In this document: positions 10,539 to 21,574 of the stretch, piece by piece
Position numbering within the stretch: the stretch's first letter is position 1
How the letters are laid out: every line of letters starts with the position of its first letter
NCBI GenBank assembly: GCA_019056595.1
Contig: CP036163.1
Location: 4,859,400-4,923,399, forward strand
DNA length: 64,000 nt
Reading direction: 5' to 3'
Origin: Pectobacterium atrosepticum
Lineage (GTDB): Bacteria; Pseudomonadota; Gammaproteobacteria; Enterobacterales; Enterobacteriaceae
Notes under the pieces: generated by a model
Told to the model about the DNA's origin: nothing
The model's database searches: none
Seen by the model: the letters and a program-made list of their open reading frames with translations, nothing else
Position numbers and translations under genes: made by a program

Positions 10539-11540
10539 TTAGTCCACGTTAGGTAAACGAGCCTTTAACAATGAGGCTTGCAACGTATTCCATTCTGCCG
10601 GTGTTTCATTGATGACTTCGATACGGCTATCAATCGGTGCCGCCGATCGGGTTTCTATATGAAGATCGAGTCCCTGACGGTTGACGACGAGCGTCCCTTC
10701 TTTGATACGCATAACCCCTTTAACCCGGCTCACGGGGGAAAGGCGAACCCAGTCCAGCAAGGTGGCGGTGTCAAAAGCGGTTTCAGGCTCGAATATCCAA
10801 CCGCAGGCATGGTAGCCCTGTCCCTGATTAAGAGAACGTCGCCAGGATTGCCCACTCGGTAATTGCAGCGCGGCCAAACCATTTTTTGGCTTATGTGCGT
10901 GGTGGTGAATGCCGTCCGGCAGTTCGCGTACACGGTTTTGCGATAAAGGGTGTCGCGGTTGGTCGAGCTGCTGTCGGTCAAGGTTTCCCTGACTGGTTTC
11001 GATAATTTGCCGACCATCGCTGTTTGCCTGTTGCCACTGTTGTAAGGCTGCGAGATCGTCGGTGGTGTAGGTATCGCGCTTGTTGGCGATAATAATGTCA
11101 GCGGCGGCAAGCTGATCGCGGAAATTCTCATTTTCCGTGTAACGAGAGTCGCTTAACTGGCGCGCATCCAGCAGACACAGCGTGGCCTGCAATGTCAGCC
11201 AGGGCTGATAGATGTCACTCGTCAGCAATGAGAGAATTTGTTTCGGGTGGCCGAGCCCCGTGGGTTCGATAAGTAATCGATGTGGTTTTTTCTGTTGCAG
11301 CAGCATATTCAGGCCAACCTGCATCGGCAAACCATTCACGCAGCACATGCAGCCGCCGGGAATTTCTTTCAGGACAGCACCGCTGTCCGCCAGTAAGGCA
11401 CCGTCAATGCCCACTTCGCCGAATTCATTGACCAGCACTGCCCAGACTTCGTCTTCAGGCTTTTGCGACAGAAGATGGCGAATTGTGGTGGTTTTTCCAC
11501 TACCCAGAAACCCCGTAATCAAATTGACTTTCGTTAGCAT
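10539..11540 (-). CDS. yeiR: YeiR, COG0523-type zinc-binding GTPase
   Basis: This is a G3E-family GTPase related to metal chaperones. YeiR binds zinc with zinc-stimulated GTPase activity. The 333-residue protein shows the P-loop (GFLGSGKTT, residues 10-18), the CxCC metal motif (GGCMCCVNG, about residue 63) and the NKRD base-recognition motif near 152. A C-terminal COG0523 domain follows. A His-containing linker (GIHHHAHKPK) is consistent with metal handling. It lies downstream of yeiP, separated by 86 bases. The client protein is unknown. Confidence 0.88.
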   Translation of the reverse strand: MLTKVNLITGFLGSGKTTTIRHLLSQKPEDEVWAVLVNEFGEVGIDGALLADSGAVLKEIPGGCMCCVNGLPMQVGLNMLLQQKKPHRLLIEPTGLGHPKQILSLLTSDIYQPWLTLQATLCLLDARQLSDSRYTENENFRDQLAAADIIIANKRDTYTTDDLAALQQWQQANSDGRQIIETSQGNLDRQQLDQPRHPLSQNRVRELPDGIHHHAHKPKNGLAALQLPSGQSWRRSLNQGQGYHACGWIFEPETAFDTATLLDWVRLSPVSRVKGVMRIKEGTLVVNRQGLDLHIETRSAAPIDSRIEVINETPAEWNTLQASLLKARLPNVD

Positions 11541-11626
11541 GGCAGGCTCCTATATGAATGGACGGTTGAAATGTGCCGGATATCTCATCCGGCGACACGT
11601 ATCGTGCTAATGGTGCGAGGTTGTTG

Positions 11627-12199
11627 TTAGTCTGCGCGGCCCATGTAGCGACGTTCTGGAATGTGAATACGGATTTTTTCACCTGCGCTCAGGTATTCTG
11701 GAACTGGGATGACCAGACCGGTGCTCATGGTGGCTGGCTTGTTGCGTGAGCTGGCCGAAGCACCTTTAATGCCCGGTGCCGTCTCGATGATTTCCAGATC
11801 TACCGTTTGCGGCAGTTCCAGTGCAATGATTTGGCCGTCCCAGCTTAATACCTGAATCCCCGGCATTCCGCCTTCAGGGATAAACAGCAATTCTTCTTCT
11901 ATTTGATCTTTTTTGAAGAGGTAAGGGGCGTAGTCTTCATCATCCATAAAGACGTATTCGTCACCGTCAATATAAGAGAAGGTCACCGTGCGGCGTGTCA
12001 GCGTGATGGTGTCGATAATATCGTCACCTTTAAAACGCTCTTCCACTTTCAAACCCGTGCGGACGTCAGAAAAACGCATTTTATACAGCGTGCTAGCACC
12101 GCGGGCGCTGGGGCTCTGGACATCGATGTCCTTTACCAGCAATAACTTGTCGTTATAGTTAACGACCATTCCGCGTTTAATCTCGTTCGCTCTTGCCAT
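11627..12199 (-). CDS. yeiP: elongation factor P-like protein YeiP
   Basis: This is a paralogue of translation elongation factor P (EfpL), which assists ribosomes at difficult peptide bonds. The 190-residue protein has three beta-barrel domains. The N-terminal KOW-like domain has [12 protein letters not shown] in the region of the EF-P modification loop, and the C-terminus ends in RYMGRAD as in E. coli YeiP. The whole chain closely resembles that protein. A member of the ERIC family sits upstream at 12273-12397. Confidence 0.93.
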   Translation of the reverse strand: MARANEIKRGMVVNYNDKLLLVKDIDVQSPSARGASTLYKMRFSDVRTGLKVEERFKGDDIIDTITLTRRTVTFSYIDGDEYVFMDDEDYAPYLFKKDQIEEELLFIPEGGMPGIQVLSWDGQIIALELPQTVDLEIIETAPGIKGASASSRNKPATMSTGLVIPVPEYLSAGEKIRIHIPERRYMGRAD

Positions 12200-12272
12200 A
12201 AAAATTACCTGTTATAAGGAGTGTGATTTTTGTGGCGACACGTTACTCGCGCCGGAGAATTCAGGCAAGTAG

Positions 12273-12397
<125 letters not shown>

Positions 12398-12487
12398 AAG
12401 ATGAATGGGTCTGATATTGGTTTTTTGCTATCGGGCTGCTATCGTGGCGCTCTCTTATCTCTTGTCAGCCCACCTGAGAGCTTACTG

Positions 12488-12742
12488 ATGGACTGTCGCC
12501 CTCATTGCGGTGCTTGCTGCATCGCGGCATCGATTTCAACGCCTATGCCGGGCCTGCCGCACGGCAAGCCAGCAAACACGCCCTGTATTCATCTTGATGA
12601 GGCGATGCGCTGTGGGTTATTCCATTCCCCTCTGCGGCCTGCGGTTTGCGCGGGGCTAAAACCGCGTGCGGATATGTGTTTCAGCCATCGGGATGAGGCG
12701 ATGATTTACCTGCTCAAACTGGAAGCTGACACCGCGCCTTGA
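12488..12742 (+). CDS. yeiW: YeiW, small Cys-rich YkgJ-family protein
   Basis: This small cytoplasmic protein (84 residues) belongs to the YkgJ/UPF0153 cysteine-cluster family, thought to bind zinc or iron. Visible Cys residues include [10 protein letters not shown] at the N-terminus, then single Cys in TPCIH, RCGLF, AVCAG and DMCF. The start at 12488 gives the E. coli YeiW N-terminus (MDCRPxCGACC). A longer frame from 12401 would begin just after the ERIC element and is less likely. It converges with setB only ten bases away. Confidence 0.82.
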   Translation: MDCRPHCGACCIAASISTPMPGLPHGKPANTPCIHLDEAMRCGLFHSPLRPAVCAGLKPRADMCFSHRDEAMIYLLKLEADTAP

Positions 12743-12752
12743 ATTGCGGTGG

Positions 12753-13931
12753 TCAGGCATCTTTGATGCGCGACATACAATAGATGGAACCGACGATCAT
12801 CAGCAGTGCGAAAAAGAAAACGGCGTGATAGCTCCAGATTTCAGCGACGATACCGGCCAGTGAGCCGGAGATGATCCAGCCAACGCGCGTGGTATTGGTA
12901 AACAGCGTCGTCGCAGCCCCTGCCTGTCCAGGCATTAAATCCTGAAAGTAGAGCATACCGATTCCAGCCAGAATCCCGATGAAAATGGCGTTCAGCACCT
13001 GTAACGCTAGCAGTGCGGTTTCTCCGTTGAAGAACAACAGCCCACCGAAAAACAGCAGGCCAGATGCAACGGCAAGCCGCATCAGGAAACGTTTACCGAA
13101 GCGTTTGGCAACGTAACCTGCAATCAACATCACCGGAATTTCCAGCCCAGCGGCAACGCCCATCATGATACCCGCCAGCTTTTCTGGCAGATGAAGCTCA
13201 TGCACCAGATACAGCGGCATATTAATGAGGTAAATCCCGTTGCAGGTCCACATCAAGGTACACGCAATGAATAGCAAGAGCGTGTCACGACGGTTGCGAC
13301 GAGGTGATTCCAGCGTGGAGGTGGTTTTTTCCACCGCTTTAGGCATGGAGGGCAGAAAGAATTTGACCAAAATGCCGCACAAGATAAAGACGACTGCGGC
13401 GGTCAGATACATCGTGGTAAAGCCGAATCCTAGTGCCAGCGCAAACGCGATAGGCGGGCCGACAACCCAGGCGAGAGAAATCTGGGCGCGGAGGATGGAG
13501 CTGAACATTGCCGCTTCACGACCGGTTTTATCCGCGTGCTCGCGCGCCAGCGCAAAAAGTTGCGGGTTCGCGGTCGAGCCAAAACTGCTCAGTAAAACGC
13601 CGATAAAGAGCAGAATAAAATAGTTACGGTTCCACGCAAACAGCATGCAGGCCAATGCACCCAGCAGGCAGCAGACGAAGATCAACGATTTACGATCGCC
13701 TTGACGGTCTGAACGCGTGGCCAGCATTTGGCTGACGACGATGCCAATAACCGCGCTGCCGGTATAAAACATGCCCACCATAAAAGGACGAACCTGTACT
13801 TCGCTGGAAAGAAAGAGGCTGAGTGTGGGAAGTTGCAGGGCACCGGCCGTTCCAGTCAGAAAGGCAATGATTAAAAATGCTGACGATGTCAGGTCAAGCG
13901 GGCGTCGTGTTGTGTTTGCAGGAGTGAACAT
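12753..13931 (-). CDS. setB: sugar efflux transporter SetB
   Basis: This is a major facilitator superfamily exporter of sugars or glycosides (SetB exports lactose and glucose in E. coli). The 392-residue form starting at 13931 has about 12 membrane segments. It carries SetB-typical stretches such as FLTGTAGALQ.PTLS, ATRSDRQGDRKSL (MFS loop motif), ALAREHADKTGREA and YFQDLMPGQAGAATTL. A 442-residue frame exists, but its N-terminal extension does not resemble the family. No strong ribosome site is seen at 13931. It diverges from fruBKA. Confidence 0.88.
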   Translation of the reverse strand: MFTPANTTRRPLDLTSSAFLIIAFLTGTAGALQLPTLSLFLSSEVQVRPFMVGMFYTGSAVIGIVVSQMLATRSDRQGDRKSLIFVCCLLGALACMLFAWNRNYFILLFIGVLLSSFGSTANPQLFALAREHADKTGREAAMFSSILRAQISLAWVVGPPIAFALALGFGFTTMYLTAAVVFILCGILVKFFLPSMPKAVEKTTSTLESPRRNRRDTLLLFIACTLMWTCNGIYLINMPLYLVHELHLPEKLAGIMMGVAAGLEIPVMLIAGYVAKRFGKRFLMRLAVASGLLFFGGLLFFNGETALLALQVLNAIFIGILAGIGMLYFQDLMPGQAGAATTLFTNTTRVGWIISGSLAGIVAEIWSYHAVFFFALLMIVGSIYCMSRIKDA

Positions 13932-14163
13932 AAATTGATAGCGCTTGGAAAATAGGCAGAGGCTGTCGAGCGCGACATAGTACGCGGGTTTATAATGAAA
14001 CAGAAATCTTGTTTCATTATTTTTCGTCAGCACGGCTTCAGCCATTTGAGGATTTTTGTTGGCGGGCAGTGCGTCATCCACGTTAAAATGTGCGTGATGT
14101 CAAAATTTTGTTACGTCAGTAGCGTAGAAAGCTTGCATAAAGGACGTAATAGAATGAGACTTT

Positions 14164-14175
14164 TGAAACGTTTCA
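14164..14175. promoter_or_regulatory. Cra (FruR) operator 1 upstream of fruB
   Basis: TGAAACGTTTCA is a perfect palindrome matching the Cra half-site rule TGAANCGNTTCA. It lies about 90 bases before fruB, as in the E. coli fru operon, which carries two Cra operators. Binding would repress fruBKA until fructose 1-phosphate (or the effector fructose 1,6-bisphosphate) releases Cra. Confidence 0.85.
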
Positions 14176-14230
14176 GCGGGATTTTTTTTGAAACGCCCTA
14201 ATCATCACCACATTTTTTTCTCATAAAAGC

Positions 14231-14242
14231 TGAAACGATTCA
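14231..14242. promoter_or_regulatory. Cra (FruR) operator 2 upstream of fruB
   Basis: TGAAACGATTCA is a second Cra-type site, 67 bases downstream of the first and 24 bases before the fruB start. The paired arrangement matches the known dual-operator fru promoter. Confidence 0.85.
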
Positions 14243-14265
14243 ACTTTCAGCAAGAGAGGAGCGCC

Positions 14266-15399
14266 ATGTTCCAGTTGTCACAGCAAGATATTCATTTGGG
14301 CGCAGCGGCAAGTAATAAGCAGGAAGCTATCCAGCTTGTTGCTTCAGCACTGACCGCTGCCGGGTGCGTTAACGCAGGGTATGTCGACGGCATGCTACAG
14401 CGCGAACAGCAAACATCTACTTATTTGGGAAGCGGCATTGCTATCCCTCACGGTACAACCGATACCCGCGATTTGGTATTGAAGACCGGAGTTCAAGTAT
14501 TTCAGTTTCCTCAGGGTATCGCCTGGGGTGAAGACCAAACCGCCTATGTGGTATTAGGCATTGCAGCCCGCTCTGATGAGCATCTGGCTTTACTGCGTCA
14601 GCTGACTCACGTCCTGAGCGACGATCGCGTAGCGGCACTGCTGGCAAGCACAACCTCAGCAGAAGAACTGCGTAGCCTGCTGATGGGCGAGCAGCAATTG
14701 GCGGAGTTCCGCTTTGACACCTCGCTGATTGCGCTAGATGTAGCGACCGATAATCTGCTGACACTTCAGGCGCTGAACGCCGGTCGTCTTCAGCAGGTCG
14801 GTGCAGCTGATGCCAGCTTTGTCAGCACTACCGTCAGCAACAAACCGCTGAATCTGGGACAAGGAGTGTGGTTCAGCGATAGCGCTATCGGTAACCTCAG
14901 CAGCGCGGCTGCGGTGGCACGTCCGGCTGCGCCTTTCAGCGTTGACGGTGAAAACGTGGCCTTGTTGGTGACGGTTGCAGCGGCTGACGATCAGGCTTTT
15001 GCGCCTATCGATTACTTGAGCAACTTGCTGATTACGCAAAAAGCGGAACGCCTGCTGACGGCTGATGCGCCGACGCTGCTGGCACTCTTGACCAGCGACG
15101 TACCGGAAGAAAGCGAAGTGCTGACGGCAGAATTTACCATTCGTAACGAACACGGCCTGCACGCCCGTCCGGGCACCATGCTGGTGAACGTGATCAAACA
15201 GTTCACCAGTGAGATTACGGTGACCAATCTGGATGGTACCGGCAAACCGGCAAATGGCCGCAGCCTGATGAAAGTCGTCGCGCTGGGCGTGAAAAAAGGT
15301 CACAAACTGCGTTTCACCGCCAGCGGTAGCGATGCGGAGCAAGCACTTGCCGCTATTGGCGACGCGATTACGTCCGGTTTGGGCGAGGGGGCAGCATGA
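14266..15399 (+). CDS. fruB: fructose PTS diphosphoryl-transfer protein FruB (IIA-FPr)
   Basis: FruB accepts phosphate from enzyme I and passes it to FruA. The 377-residue protein has an N-terminal EIIA-Fru domain with the active His in [10 protein letters not shown] (about residue 65) and a middle linker domain. A C-terminal HPr-like FPr domain follows, with active His in [13 protein letters not shown] (about residue 298). The start has a strong ribosome site (GAGAGGAG). The stop overlaps the fruK start by four bases. Expression is likely Cra-controlled. Confidence 0.96.
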   Translation: MFQLSQQDIHLGAAASNKQEAIQLVASALTAAGCVNAGYVDGMLQREQQTSTYLGSGIAIPHGTTDTRDLVLKTGVQVFQFPQGIAWGEDQTAYVVLGIAARSDEHLALLRQLTHVLSDDRVAALLASTTSAEELRSLLMGEQQLAEFRFDTSLIALDVATDNLLTLQALNAGRLQQVGAADASFVSTTVSNKPLNLGQGVWFSDSAIGNLSSAAAVARPAAPFSVDGENVALLVTVAAADDQAFAPIDYLSNLLITQKAERLLTADAPTLLALLTSDVPEESEVLTAEFTIRNEHGLHARPGTMLVNVIKQFTSEITVTNLDGTGKPANGRSLMKVVALGVKKGHKLRFTASGSDAEQALAAIGDAITSGLGEGAA

Positions 15400-16334
15400 G
15401 CAGGAGAGTAGCCACAATCACCCTGAATCCAGCTTACGATCTGGTTGGCTATTGCCCGGAAGTTGAGAAAGGCGAAGTCAATCTGGTTCAGACAGCGGGT
15501 CTGCACGCCGCAGGTAAAGGTATCAACGTTGCCAAGGTGCTGAAAGATCTCGGGATTGATGTCACGGTAGGTGGCTTTCTGGGTAAAGACAATCAGGATG
15601 GTTTTCAGCAATTGTTCAGCGAGCTGGGCATTGCCAACCGTTTCCAGGTTGTGCCAGGACGTACGCGTATTAATGTCAAATTAACGGAAAAAGATGGCGA
15701 TGTAACCGACTTCAACTTTTCCGGTTTTGAAGTGACACAGCAAGATTGGCAGCGTTTCGTCAATGATTCGCTGAGCTGGCTCGGACAGTTCGACATGGTC
15801 GCGGTGAGCGGTAGTTTGCCTGCTGGCGTCGATCCTGATGCATTTACCGACTGGATGTCTCGTCTGCGCACGCAGTGTCCTTGCATTATTTTCGACAGCA
15901 GCCGTGAAGCGCTGGTGGCGGGACTGAAGGCCTCTCCTTGGTTGGTGAAACCGAACCGCCGGGAGCTGGAAATATGGGCTGGGCGTAAATTACCTACGCT
16001 GGCTGATGTGGTGGATGCCGCTCACGCGCTGCGTGAACAGGGTATCGCGCATGTTGTGATCTCACTGGGTGCGGAAGGTGCGCTGTGGGTGAATGCATCT
16101 GGCGCGTGGCTGGCAAAACCACCTGCCTGTGATGTGGTAAGTACGGTAGGGGCGGGCGACTCCATGGTTGGGGGGTTGATTTATGGCTTATTAATGCGTG
16201 AGTCCAGTGAGCACACTCTGCGTTTGGCTACGGCGGTTTCGGCTCTGGCCGTCAGCCAAAGTAATGTAGGTATTACCGATCGTCCTCAGTTGGCCGCAAT
16301 GATGGCGCGTGTCGACCTAAAACCCTTTAACTGA
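15396..16334 (+). CDS. fruK: 1-phosphofructokinase FruK
   Basis: FruK phosphorylates fructose 1-phosphate to fructose 1,6-bisphosphate in the cytoplasm, feeding PTS fructose into glycolysis. The 312-residue protein is a PfkB/ribokinase-family kinase. Signatures include the N-terminal [21 protein letters not shown] near residue 35 and the catalytic [12 protein letters not shown] near residue 250, where the Asp is the general base. It overlaps fruB by four bases and is followed by fruA after 18 bases. Confidence 0.96.
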   Translation: MSRRVATITLNPAYDLVGYCPEVEKGEVNLVQTAGLHAAGKGINVAKVLKDLGIDVTVGGFLGKDNQDGFQQLFSELGIANRFQVVPGRTRINVKLTEKDGDVTDFNFSGFEVTQQDWQRFVNDSLSWLGQFDMVAVSGSLPAGVDPDAFTDWMSRLRTQCPCIIFDSSREALVAGLKASPWLVKPNRRELEIWAGRKLPTLADVVDAAHALREQGIAHVVISLGAEGALWVNASGAWLAKPPACDVVSTVGAGDSMVGGLIYGLLMRESSEHTLRLATAVSALAVSQSNVGITDRPQLAAMMARVDLKPFN

Positions 16335-16352
16335 TACAGCAGGAGACAAACA

Positions 16353-18044
16353 ATGAAAACGCTGCTGATTTTGGATAAATCACTGGGCCTGGCGAGAAGC
16401 CAACTAGTGAAGAACCTACTCGGCGCTGCCGCTGCGAAAGCAGGGGTGACGTTTACAGAACACGCTAACGATGCTGAACTGGCGATCGTTCTGGGTGCAT
16501 CCGCTGCGGCGGACAGCGCACTGAATGGCAAGCAGGTTTATGTCGGTGATATCGAACTGGCTGTTTCGCAGCCGGAAGCCTTTTGGGCGAAAGCGCAGGC
16601 TGAAGCAACGGCGTATCAGGCCGTCGCGTCAGCTTCCGTTCAGCCACCCGTTGCAGCCAAGCGTATTGTTGCGATAACGGCGTGCCCGACTGGCGTCGCG
16701 CATACGTTTATGGCGGCAGAAGCGATTGAAAGCGAAGCAAAAAAACGCGGCTGGTGGGTTAAGGTTGAAACACGCGGATCCGTTGGCGCAGGTAATACGA
16801 TTACCCCAGAAGAAGTGGAACAGGCCGATCTGGTGATCGTCGCTGCGGATATTGAAGTCGATCTGGCGAAGTTTGCCGGTAAGAAGATGTATCGCACGTC
16901 GACGGGTCTGGCACTGAAAAAGACGGCGCAAGAATTAGATAAAGCGCAGGCTGAGGCTAAAGTGTATCAGTCATCCGGGCAAGCTGGCGCGTCAAGCGCG
17001 AGCGAGTCTGGTCAGAAAGGCGGAGCAGGCCCGTATCGTCACCTGCTGACCGGCGTGTCTTACATGCTGCCTATGGTGGTGGCGGGCGGCCTGTGTATCG
17101 CACTGTCGTTTGTCTTTGGTATTGAAGCCTTTAAACAGGAAGGTACGCTGGCAGCAGCGCTGATGAAGATCGGCGGCGGTTCTGCCTTTGCGCTGATGGT
17201 GCCGGTGTTGGCAGGCTATATCGCTTTCTCCATTGCGGATCGTCCGGGTTTAACGCCGGGTCTGGTTGGCGGGATGTTGGCGGTGAGTACAGGTGCGGGC
17301 TTCCTCGGCGGTATCATTGCCGGTTTCCTTGCGGGTTACATTGCCAGAGCAATCAACAATAAATTGACTCTGCCGCAAAGTTTGACTGCGCTAAAACCGA
17401 TCCTGATCATTCCGCTGTTCGCTACCTTGATCACCGGTCTTATCATGATTTACGTCGTCGGTACCCCGGTGGCGAAAATCCTGACTGGCCTGACTGGCTG
17501 GCTGCAATCTATGGGCACGGCGAATGCGGTGATTCTGGGGGCGATTCTGGGTGCGATGATGTGTACGGATATGGGCGGCCCGGTTAACAAAGTGGCCTAC
17601 GTTTTCGGTACCACCTTACTCAGTAGCCAGATTTACGCGCCGATGGCAGCTGTCATGGCTGCGGGTATGGTGCCACCGTTGGCGATGGGTCTGGCAACCG
17701 TGCTGGCAAGCAAGAAATTTAACCCGACCGAACGTGAAGGCGGCAAAGCAGCGTTTGTGCTGGGCCTGTGCTTTATTTCCGAAGGGGCGATTCCTTACGC
17801 CGCGCGTGATCCAATGCGCGTTCTGCCTTGCTGTATCATTGGTGGTGCACTGACCGGTGCACTGTCTATGGCGGTGGGTGCTAAGTTAATGGCACCACAC
17901 GGTGGTCTGTTCGTACTGTTGATTCCTGGTGCGATTACCCCGGTCATTGGCTATCTGTTAGCGATCATTGCGGGAACGGCGGTAGCTGGTGTGCTGTATG
18001 CACTGCTGAAACGCTCTGATGAGCAACTGGCGAAAGCGGCATAA
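16353..18044 (+). CDS. fruA: fructose-specific PTS enzyme IIBC FruA
   Basis: FruA transports fructose across the inner membrane and phosphorylates it to fructose 1-phosphate. The 563-residue protein begins with a duplicated IIB' domain (about 1-95) that lacks the active Cys. Next is the functional IIB domain, with active Cys in ITACPTGVAHTFMAAEAI (about residues 102-119). An Ala/Ser/Gly-rich linker leads to a multi-spanning IIC domain from about 230. The domain order matches E. coli FruA. It is the last gene of the operon and has its own terminator. Confidence 0.96.
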   Translation: MKTLLILDKSLGLARSQLVKNLLGAAAAKAGVTFTEHANDAELAIVLGASAAADSALNGKQVYVGDIELAVSQPEAFWAKAQAEATAYQAVASASVQPPVAAKRIVAITACPTGVAHTFMAAEAIESEAKKRGWWVKVETRGSVGAGNTITPEEVEQADLVIVAADIEVDLAKFAGKKMYRTSTGLALKKTAQELDKAQAEAKVYQSSGQAGASSASESGQKGGAGPYRHLLTGVSYMLPMVVAGGLCIALSFVFGIEAFKQEGTLAAALMKIGGGSAFALMVPVLAGYIAFSIADRPGLTPGLVGGMLAVSTGAGFLGGIIAGFLAGYIARAINNKLTLPQSLTALKPILIIPLFATLITGLIMIYVVGTPVAKILTGLTGWLQSMGTANAVILGAILGAMMCTDMGGPVNKVAYVFGTTLLSSQIYAPMAAVMAAGMVPPLAMGLATVLASKKFNPTEREGGKAAFVLGLCFISEGAIPYAARDPMRVLPCCIIGGALTGALSMAVGAKLMAPHGGLFVLLIPGAITPVIGYLLAIIAGTAVAGVLYALLKRSDEQLAKAA

Positions 18045-18156
18045 GCCTGATTATCGTTATAAATTTCACGATGCAGGATGATAGCGGGGAAAGTTAACCG
18101 TCACACCTGCAAAGTGAAGAAAGCGTACTGCCATAACACAAGGATGTGGATGAGAT

Positions 18157-18193
18157 AGCGCCAGTTGGTATTCACCAATTGGCGCTTTTTTTA
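18157..18193 (+). terminator. rho-independent terminator of fruBKA
   Basis: A 13-base-pair stem (AGCGCCAGTTGGT against ACCAATTGGCGCT, one mismatch) with a short loop is followed by a run of seven T residues, 113 bases after the fruA stop. The ERIC element at 18199 begins directly after it. Confidence 0.9.
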
Positions 18194-18198
18194 TGTAT

Positions 18199-18323
<125 letters not shown>

Positions 18324-18325
18324 AA

Positions 18326-19171
18326 TCAGTACTGGGCTTCAGACTTGAGCCAGGCGATTTCGTCGGCCCAGATGTCGGGATTGACTGTTTCCAGAATCAT
18401 CGGAATACCGTCAAAACGGGTGTCTTTCATGATGTAGCTGAAAGCGGTTTTGCCAATATTACCTTCTCCGAGACTGTGGTGTCGGTCAACTCGGCTGCCG
18501 AACGCGCTTTTCGCATCATTCAAATGCATTCCGCGTAGATAGCGGAACCCAACAATGCGATCGAACTCAGCAAAGGTCGCTTCGCAATCCGCTTCTGTTC
18601 GCAGATCGTACCCGCCAGCGAAGGCGTGGCAGGTATCGATACAGACGCCGACACGGCTTTTATCTTCCACGCCATCGATGATGGCCGCCAGATGTTCAAA
18701 ACGGAAACCCAGATTACTGCCTTGTCCGGCGGTATTTTCAATTACGGCGGTGACACCGTCCGTTTCCGCCAGCGCGATGTTGATGGACTCGGCAATACGT
18801 GCCAGACAGTCCGCTACCTCGATCTGCTTCAGATGGCTACCGGGATGAAAGTTCATCAGGCTCAGCCCAAGCTGTTGGCAGCGGGACATTTCGTCAATAA
18901 ACGCGATGCGTGATTTCTCCAGCGCTTCCTCGTCTGGGTGACCCAAATTAATCAAATAGCTGTCGTGGGGCAGAATCTGTGCCGACGTATAGGCGTACTG
19001 TTCACACGCGGCTTTAAAACGGTCAATGACCTCTGCACTGAGTGCGGCAGCCTGCCATTGGCGCTGGTTCTTGGTAAATAAGGCGAAAGCGGTCGCCTTT
19101 ATCTCATGCGCGCGAATCACGGCCTGATCGACACCGCCTGCTGCGCTAACGTGCGCTCCGATGTATTTCAT
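18326..19171 (-). CDS. nfo: endonuclease IV (apurinic/apyrimidinic site repair)
   Basis: Nfo cuts DNA 5' of abasic sites and removes 3' blocking groups, a metal-dependent step of base excision repair. The 281-residue protein begins [14 protein letters not shown], as in E. coli. Zinc-ligand motifs are visible: [15 protein letters not shown] (about residue 175), [18 protein letters not shown] and the C-terminal [10 protein letters not shown]. The start is preceded by GAGGAG. The gene is flanked on both sides by ERIC elements. SoxRS control is known in E. coli but was not checked here. Confidence 0.96.
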   Translation of the reverse strand: MKYIGAHVSAAGGVDQAVIRAHEIKATAFALFTKNQRQWQAAALSAEVIDRFKAACEQYAYTSAQILPHDSYLINLGHPDEEALEKSRIAFIDEMSRCQQLGLSLMNFHPGSHLKQIEVADCLARIAESINIALAETDGVTAVIENTAGQGSNLGFRFEHLAAIIDGVEDKSRVGVCIDTCHAFAGGYDLRTEADCEATFAEFDRIVGFRYLRGMHLNDAKSAFGSRVDRHHSLGEGNIGKTAFSYIMKDTRFDGIPMILETVNPDIWADEIAWLKSEAQY

Positions 19172-19213
19172 GTTGGTCTCCTCTATAACGAAGACATTAT
19201 GGCATCGTCATGC

Positions 19214-19338
<125 letters not shown>

Positions 19339-19374
19339 GGGTTAATCAGACGTTAATGGGTAAATAATTTATCG

Positions 19375-20448
19375 TTAGCTGAATAAGTGTTCGAAGAACA
19401 GGTTGATTCCCGCACCACCGATCACCAGCCAGATAAACAGAATAAGTGCCAGCAGTAGCGGTTTTGCTCCTGCCTGACGGATGGCGCTGAATTGGGTAGT
19501 CAGGCCTAACGCCACCATCGCCATCGTCAGTAGTACATTATCAAGTTGAACTAACTGGGTGACGAGTGTCGGAGAAAGTAGCGGGAAAGAATTGAAGGCG
19601 GCCACGGCAATGAATCCCAAGGCAAACCACGGGAACATCAGTGGAACAGCGTCTTCTGCATCACGTTTTTGCGTGTTTTTTTTCAGGAAGAACCCGAGTA
19701 TGAGAAGGAAAGGTGCCAGCATCATCACGCGCAGCATTTTGCTGATAACGGCGATGTTTTCCGTCGCGCCATCAACGGCATGCCCAGCGGCAACGGCCTG
19801 AGCGACTTCATGTATTGTTGAACCAAAATACAGGCCGACGATCTGCGGTGTAGCTTCAATCCACTGATGTTCGAGATTGAGTTGATAGAGCCACGGATAC
19901 AAAAACATGGCTGTCGTACCGAAGATCACCACGGTGGAAACCGCGACGGCAATAGTATTGCCAGCGGCTTTAACAACGGGGGCTGTTGCCATTATCGCCG
20001 CCGCACCGCAGATGCTGCTGCCAGCACCGATGAGAATCACCGTCTCATTGTCGAGCTTCAGCCAGCGCTTGCCAATCCAACAGGCGAGCAAAAATGTTAG
20101 CGTGACGACGGTAAGATCGACGGCGATACCCGTAAAGCCGACGGCAGCAACTTGCTGAAAGCTGAGACGAAAACCATAAAGTATGATGCCCCAGCGGAGT
20201 AAGTGCTGCTTGGCCCACTGCACACCGGGATCGCACAGAGGATGAATTCGCGGATAAACGCTATTCCCCAGCACGATCCCAGTTAGGATCGCTAATGTCA
20301 GTGAGCCGGGTCCCCAGTGGGCGATTTTCGGAATATTTGCCAGCCAGAGAAGTGAAAAAGTTATTAAACTTACTAACAACAGGCCAGGTAATCGCGCTTT
20401 TGCTCCATTGGGTGGTGCTATCGCTTGTAATGTCGCAGGAAGAGCCAT
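19375..20448 (-). CDS. yeiH: YeiH, UPF0324 inner-membrane protein
   Basis: This is a polytopic membrane protein (about 357 residues, roughly ten hydrophobic segments) of the UPF0324/PSE family. It is similar to E. coli YeiH throughout, for example LTLAIL.GIVLGN, LIGAGSSICGAAA, GSTIHEVAQ and ISKMLRVMMLAPF. The transported substrate is not established; sulfur-compound roles have been proposed for relatives. The ATG at 20448 is chosen because the extension to 20577 is not family-like and would overlap yeiE. It diverges from yeiE, its likely regulator. Confidence 0.85.
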   Translation of the reverse strand: MALPATLQAIAPPNGAKARLPGLLLVSLITFSLLWLANIPKIAHWGPGSLTLAILTGIVLGNSVYPRIHPLCDPGVQWAKQHLLRWGIILYGFRLSFQQVAAVGFTGIAVDLTVVTLTFLLACWIGKRWLKLDNETVILIGAGSSICGAAAIMATAPVVKAAGNTIAVAVSTVVIFGTTAMFLYPWLYQLNLEHQWIEATPQIVGLYFGSTIHEVAQAVAAGHAVDGATENIAVISKMLRVMMLAPFLLILGFFLKKNTQKRDAEDAVPLMFPWFALGFIAVAAFNSFPLLSPTLVTQLVQLDNVLLTMAMVALGLTTQFSAIRQAGAKPLLLALILFIWLVIGGAGINLFFEHLFS

Positions 20449-20566
20449 GGGTTTGGTGCCTATTCTGACCGTACCGAATTGAGAAGCCAGCTTATAATCC
20501 ATGAGATTAAAAGAGAAATTGATTATATATTTATAACCTATAAGTATTTCAGATAAAGAGCGCACT

Positions 20567-21439
20567 ATGCATATCACGTTACGTCAACTGGAAGTCTTTG
20601 CCGAAGTCCTGAAAAGTGGTTCAACGACACAGGCCTCCGTTGTGCTTTCACTTTCTCAATCGGCAGTCAGCGCTGCTCTGGCGGATTTAGAAGGGCAGCT
20701 GGGTGTTCAACTTTTCGACCGCGTGGGTAAACGTCTGGTTGTTAATGAGCATGGCCGCCTGCTGTACCCCAAGGCGCTGGCATTGCTTGAACAGTCGATA
20801 GAAATTGAGCAGCTCTTCCGGCGTGATAATGGAGCACTGCGTATTTATGCCAGCAGTACTATTGGCAACTATCTATTGCCTGCGATGATTGCCCGCTATC
20901 GCCATGACTACCCTGAAATTCCGCTGGAACTGCATGTCGGCAATACGCAAGATGTGATCACCCGCGTGTCTGAATTTAGTGTCGATTTGGGCTTGATCGA
21001 AGGCCCTTGCCATCACCCTCATTTAATTACGCAGCCCTGGCTGGAAGATGAACTGGTGGTATTTTGTTCTCCCGAGTATCCGCTCAGCCGGGGGACGGTA
21101 TCATTAGCGGCGCTGGCGGATGCCCACTGGATCCTGCGTGAGCGCGGTTCAGGCACGCGTGAAGTGCTGGATCATCTGTTGTTGACGCACCTGTCACATT
21201 TCCATCTGGTGATGGAATTAGGTAATTCGGAGGCAATTAAACATGCGGTTCGCCATGGAATTGGTATCAGTTGCCTGTCACGGCATGTGATTGCTGAACA
21301 GCTGGCGTCAGGCTCGTTGGTGGAATTGAAGGTGCCGTTGCCTAAACTCACGCGGACGCTGTATTTGGTACACCACCGACAGAAACATCTTTCAAATGTG
21401 TTACAGCGTTTCCTGAGTTATTGCTGTGAAATGCCATAG
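20567..21439 (+). CDS. yeiE: LysR-family regulator YeiE
   Basis: This is a LysR-type transcription factor (290 residues). It has an N-terminal winged helix-turn-helix (residues 1-60, including [20 protein letters not shown]) and a C-terminal effector domain with [15 protein letters not shown]. It matches E. coli/Salmonella YeiE, which has been linked to sulfite response, flagellar genes and iron-related gene control. It diverges from yeiH, and lysP follows after 135 bases as in E. coli. The yeiE-yeiH intergenic region (20449-20566) should hold its operator. Confidence 0.9.
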   Translation: MHITLRQLEVFAEVLKSGSTTQASVVLSLSQSAVSAALADLEGQLGVQLFDRVGKRLVVNEHGRLLYPKALALLEQSIEIEQLFRRDNGALRIYASSTIGNYLLPAMIARYRHDYPEIPLELHVGNTQDVITRVSEFSVDLGLIEGPCHHPHLITQPWLEDELVVFCSPEYPLSRGTVSLAALADAHWILRERGSGTREVLDHLLLTHLSHFHLVMELGNSEAIKHAVRHGIGISCLSRHVIAEQLASGSLVELKVPLPKLTRTLYLVHHRQKHLSNVLQRFLSYCCEMP

Positions 21440-21574
21440 TGAAAATATTTTCTGCTGCTAATAATCGGGCGTGAGTTATTAAGCTCTCTTATAACTCGAC
21501 GATCTTAACTATCCAGTACAACGCTATTTGCTACAATCCCGCCTCGATTTTTAGCACGAGCACGCAGGATAACA

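Noticed and set aside
21440..21574. Lysine riboswitch before lysP.
   Set aside because: The interval is only 135 bases and shows no L-box elements or large stem set; enterobacterial lysP is not riboswitch controlled.
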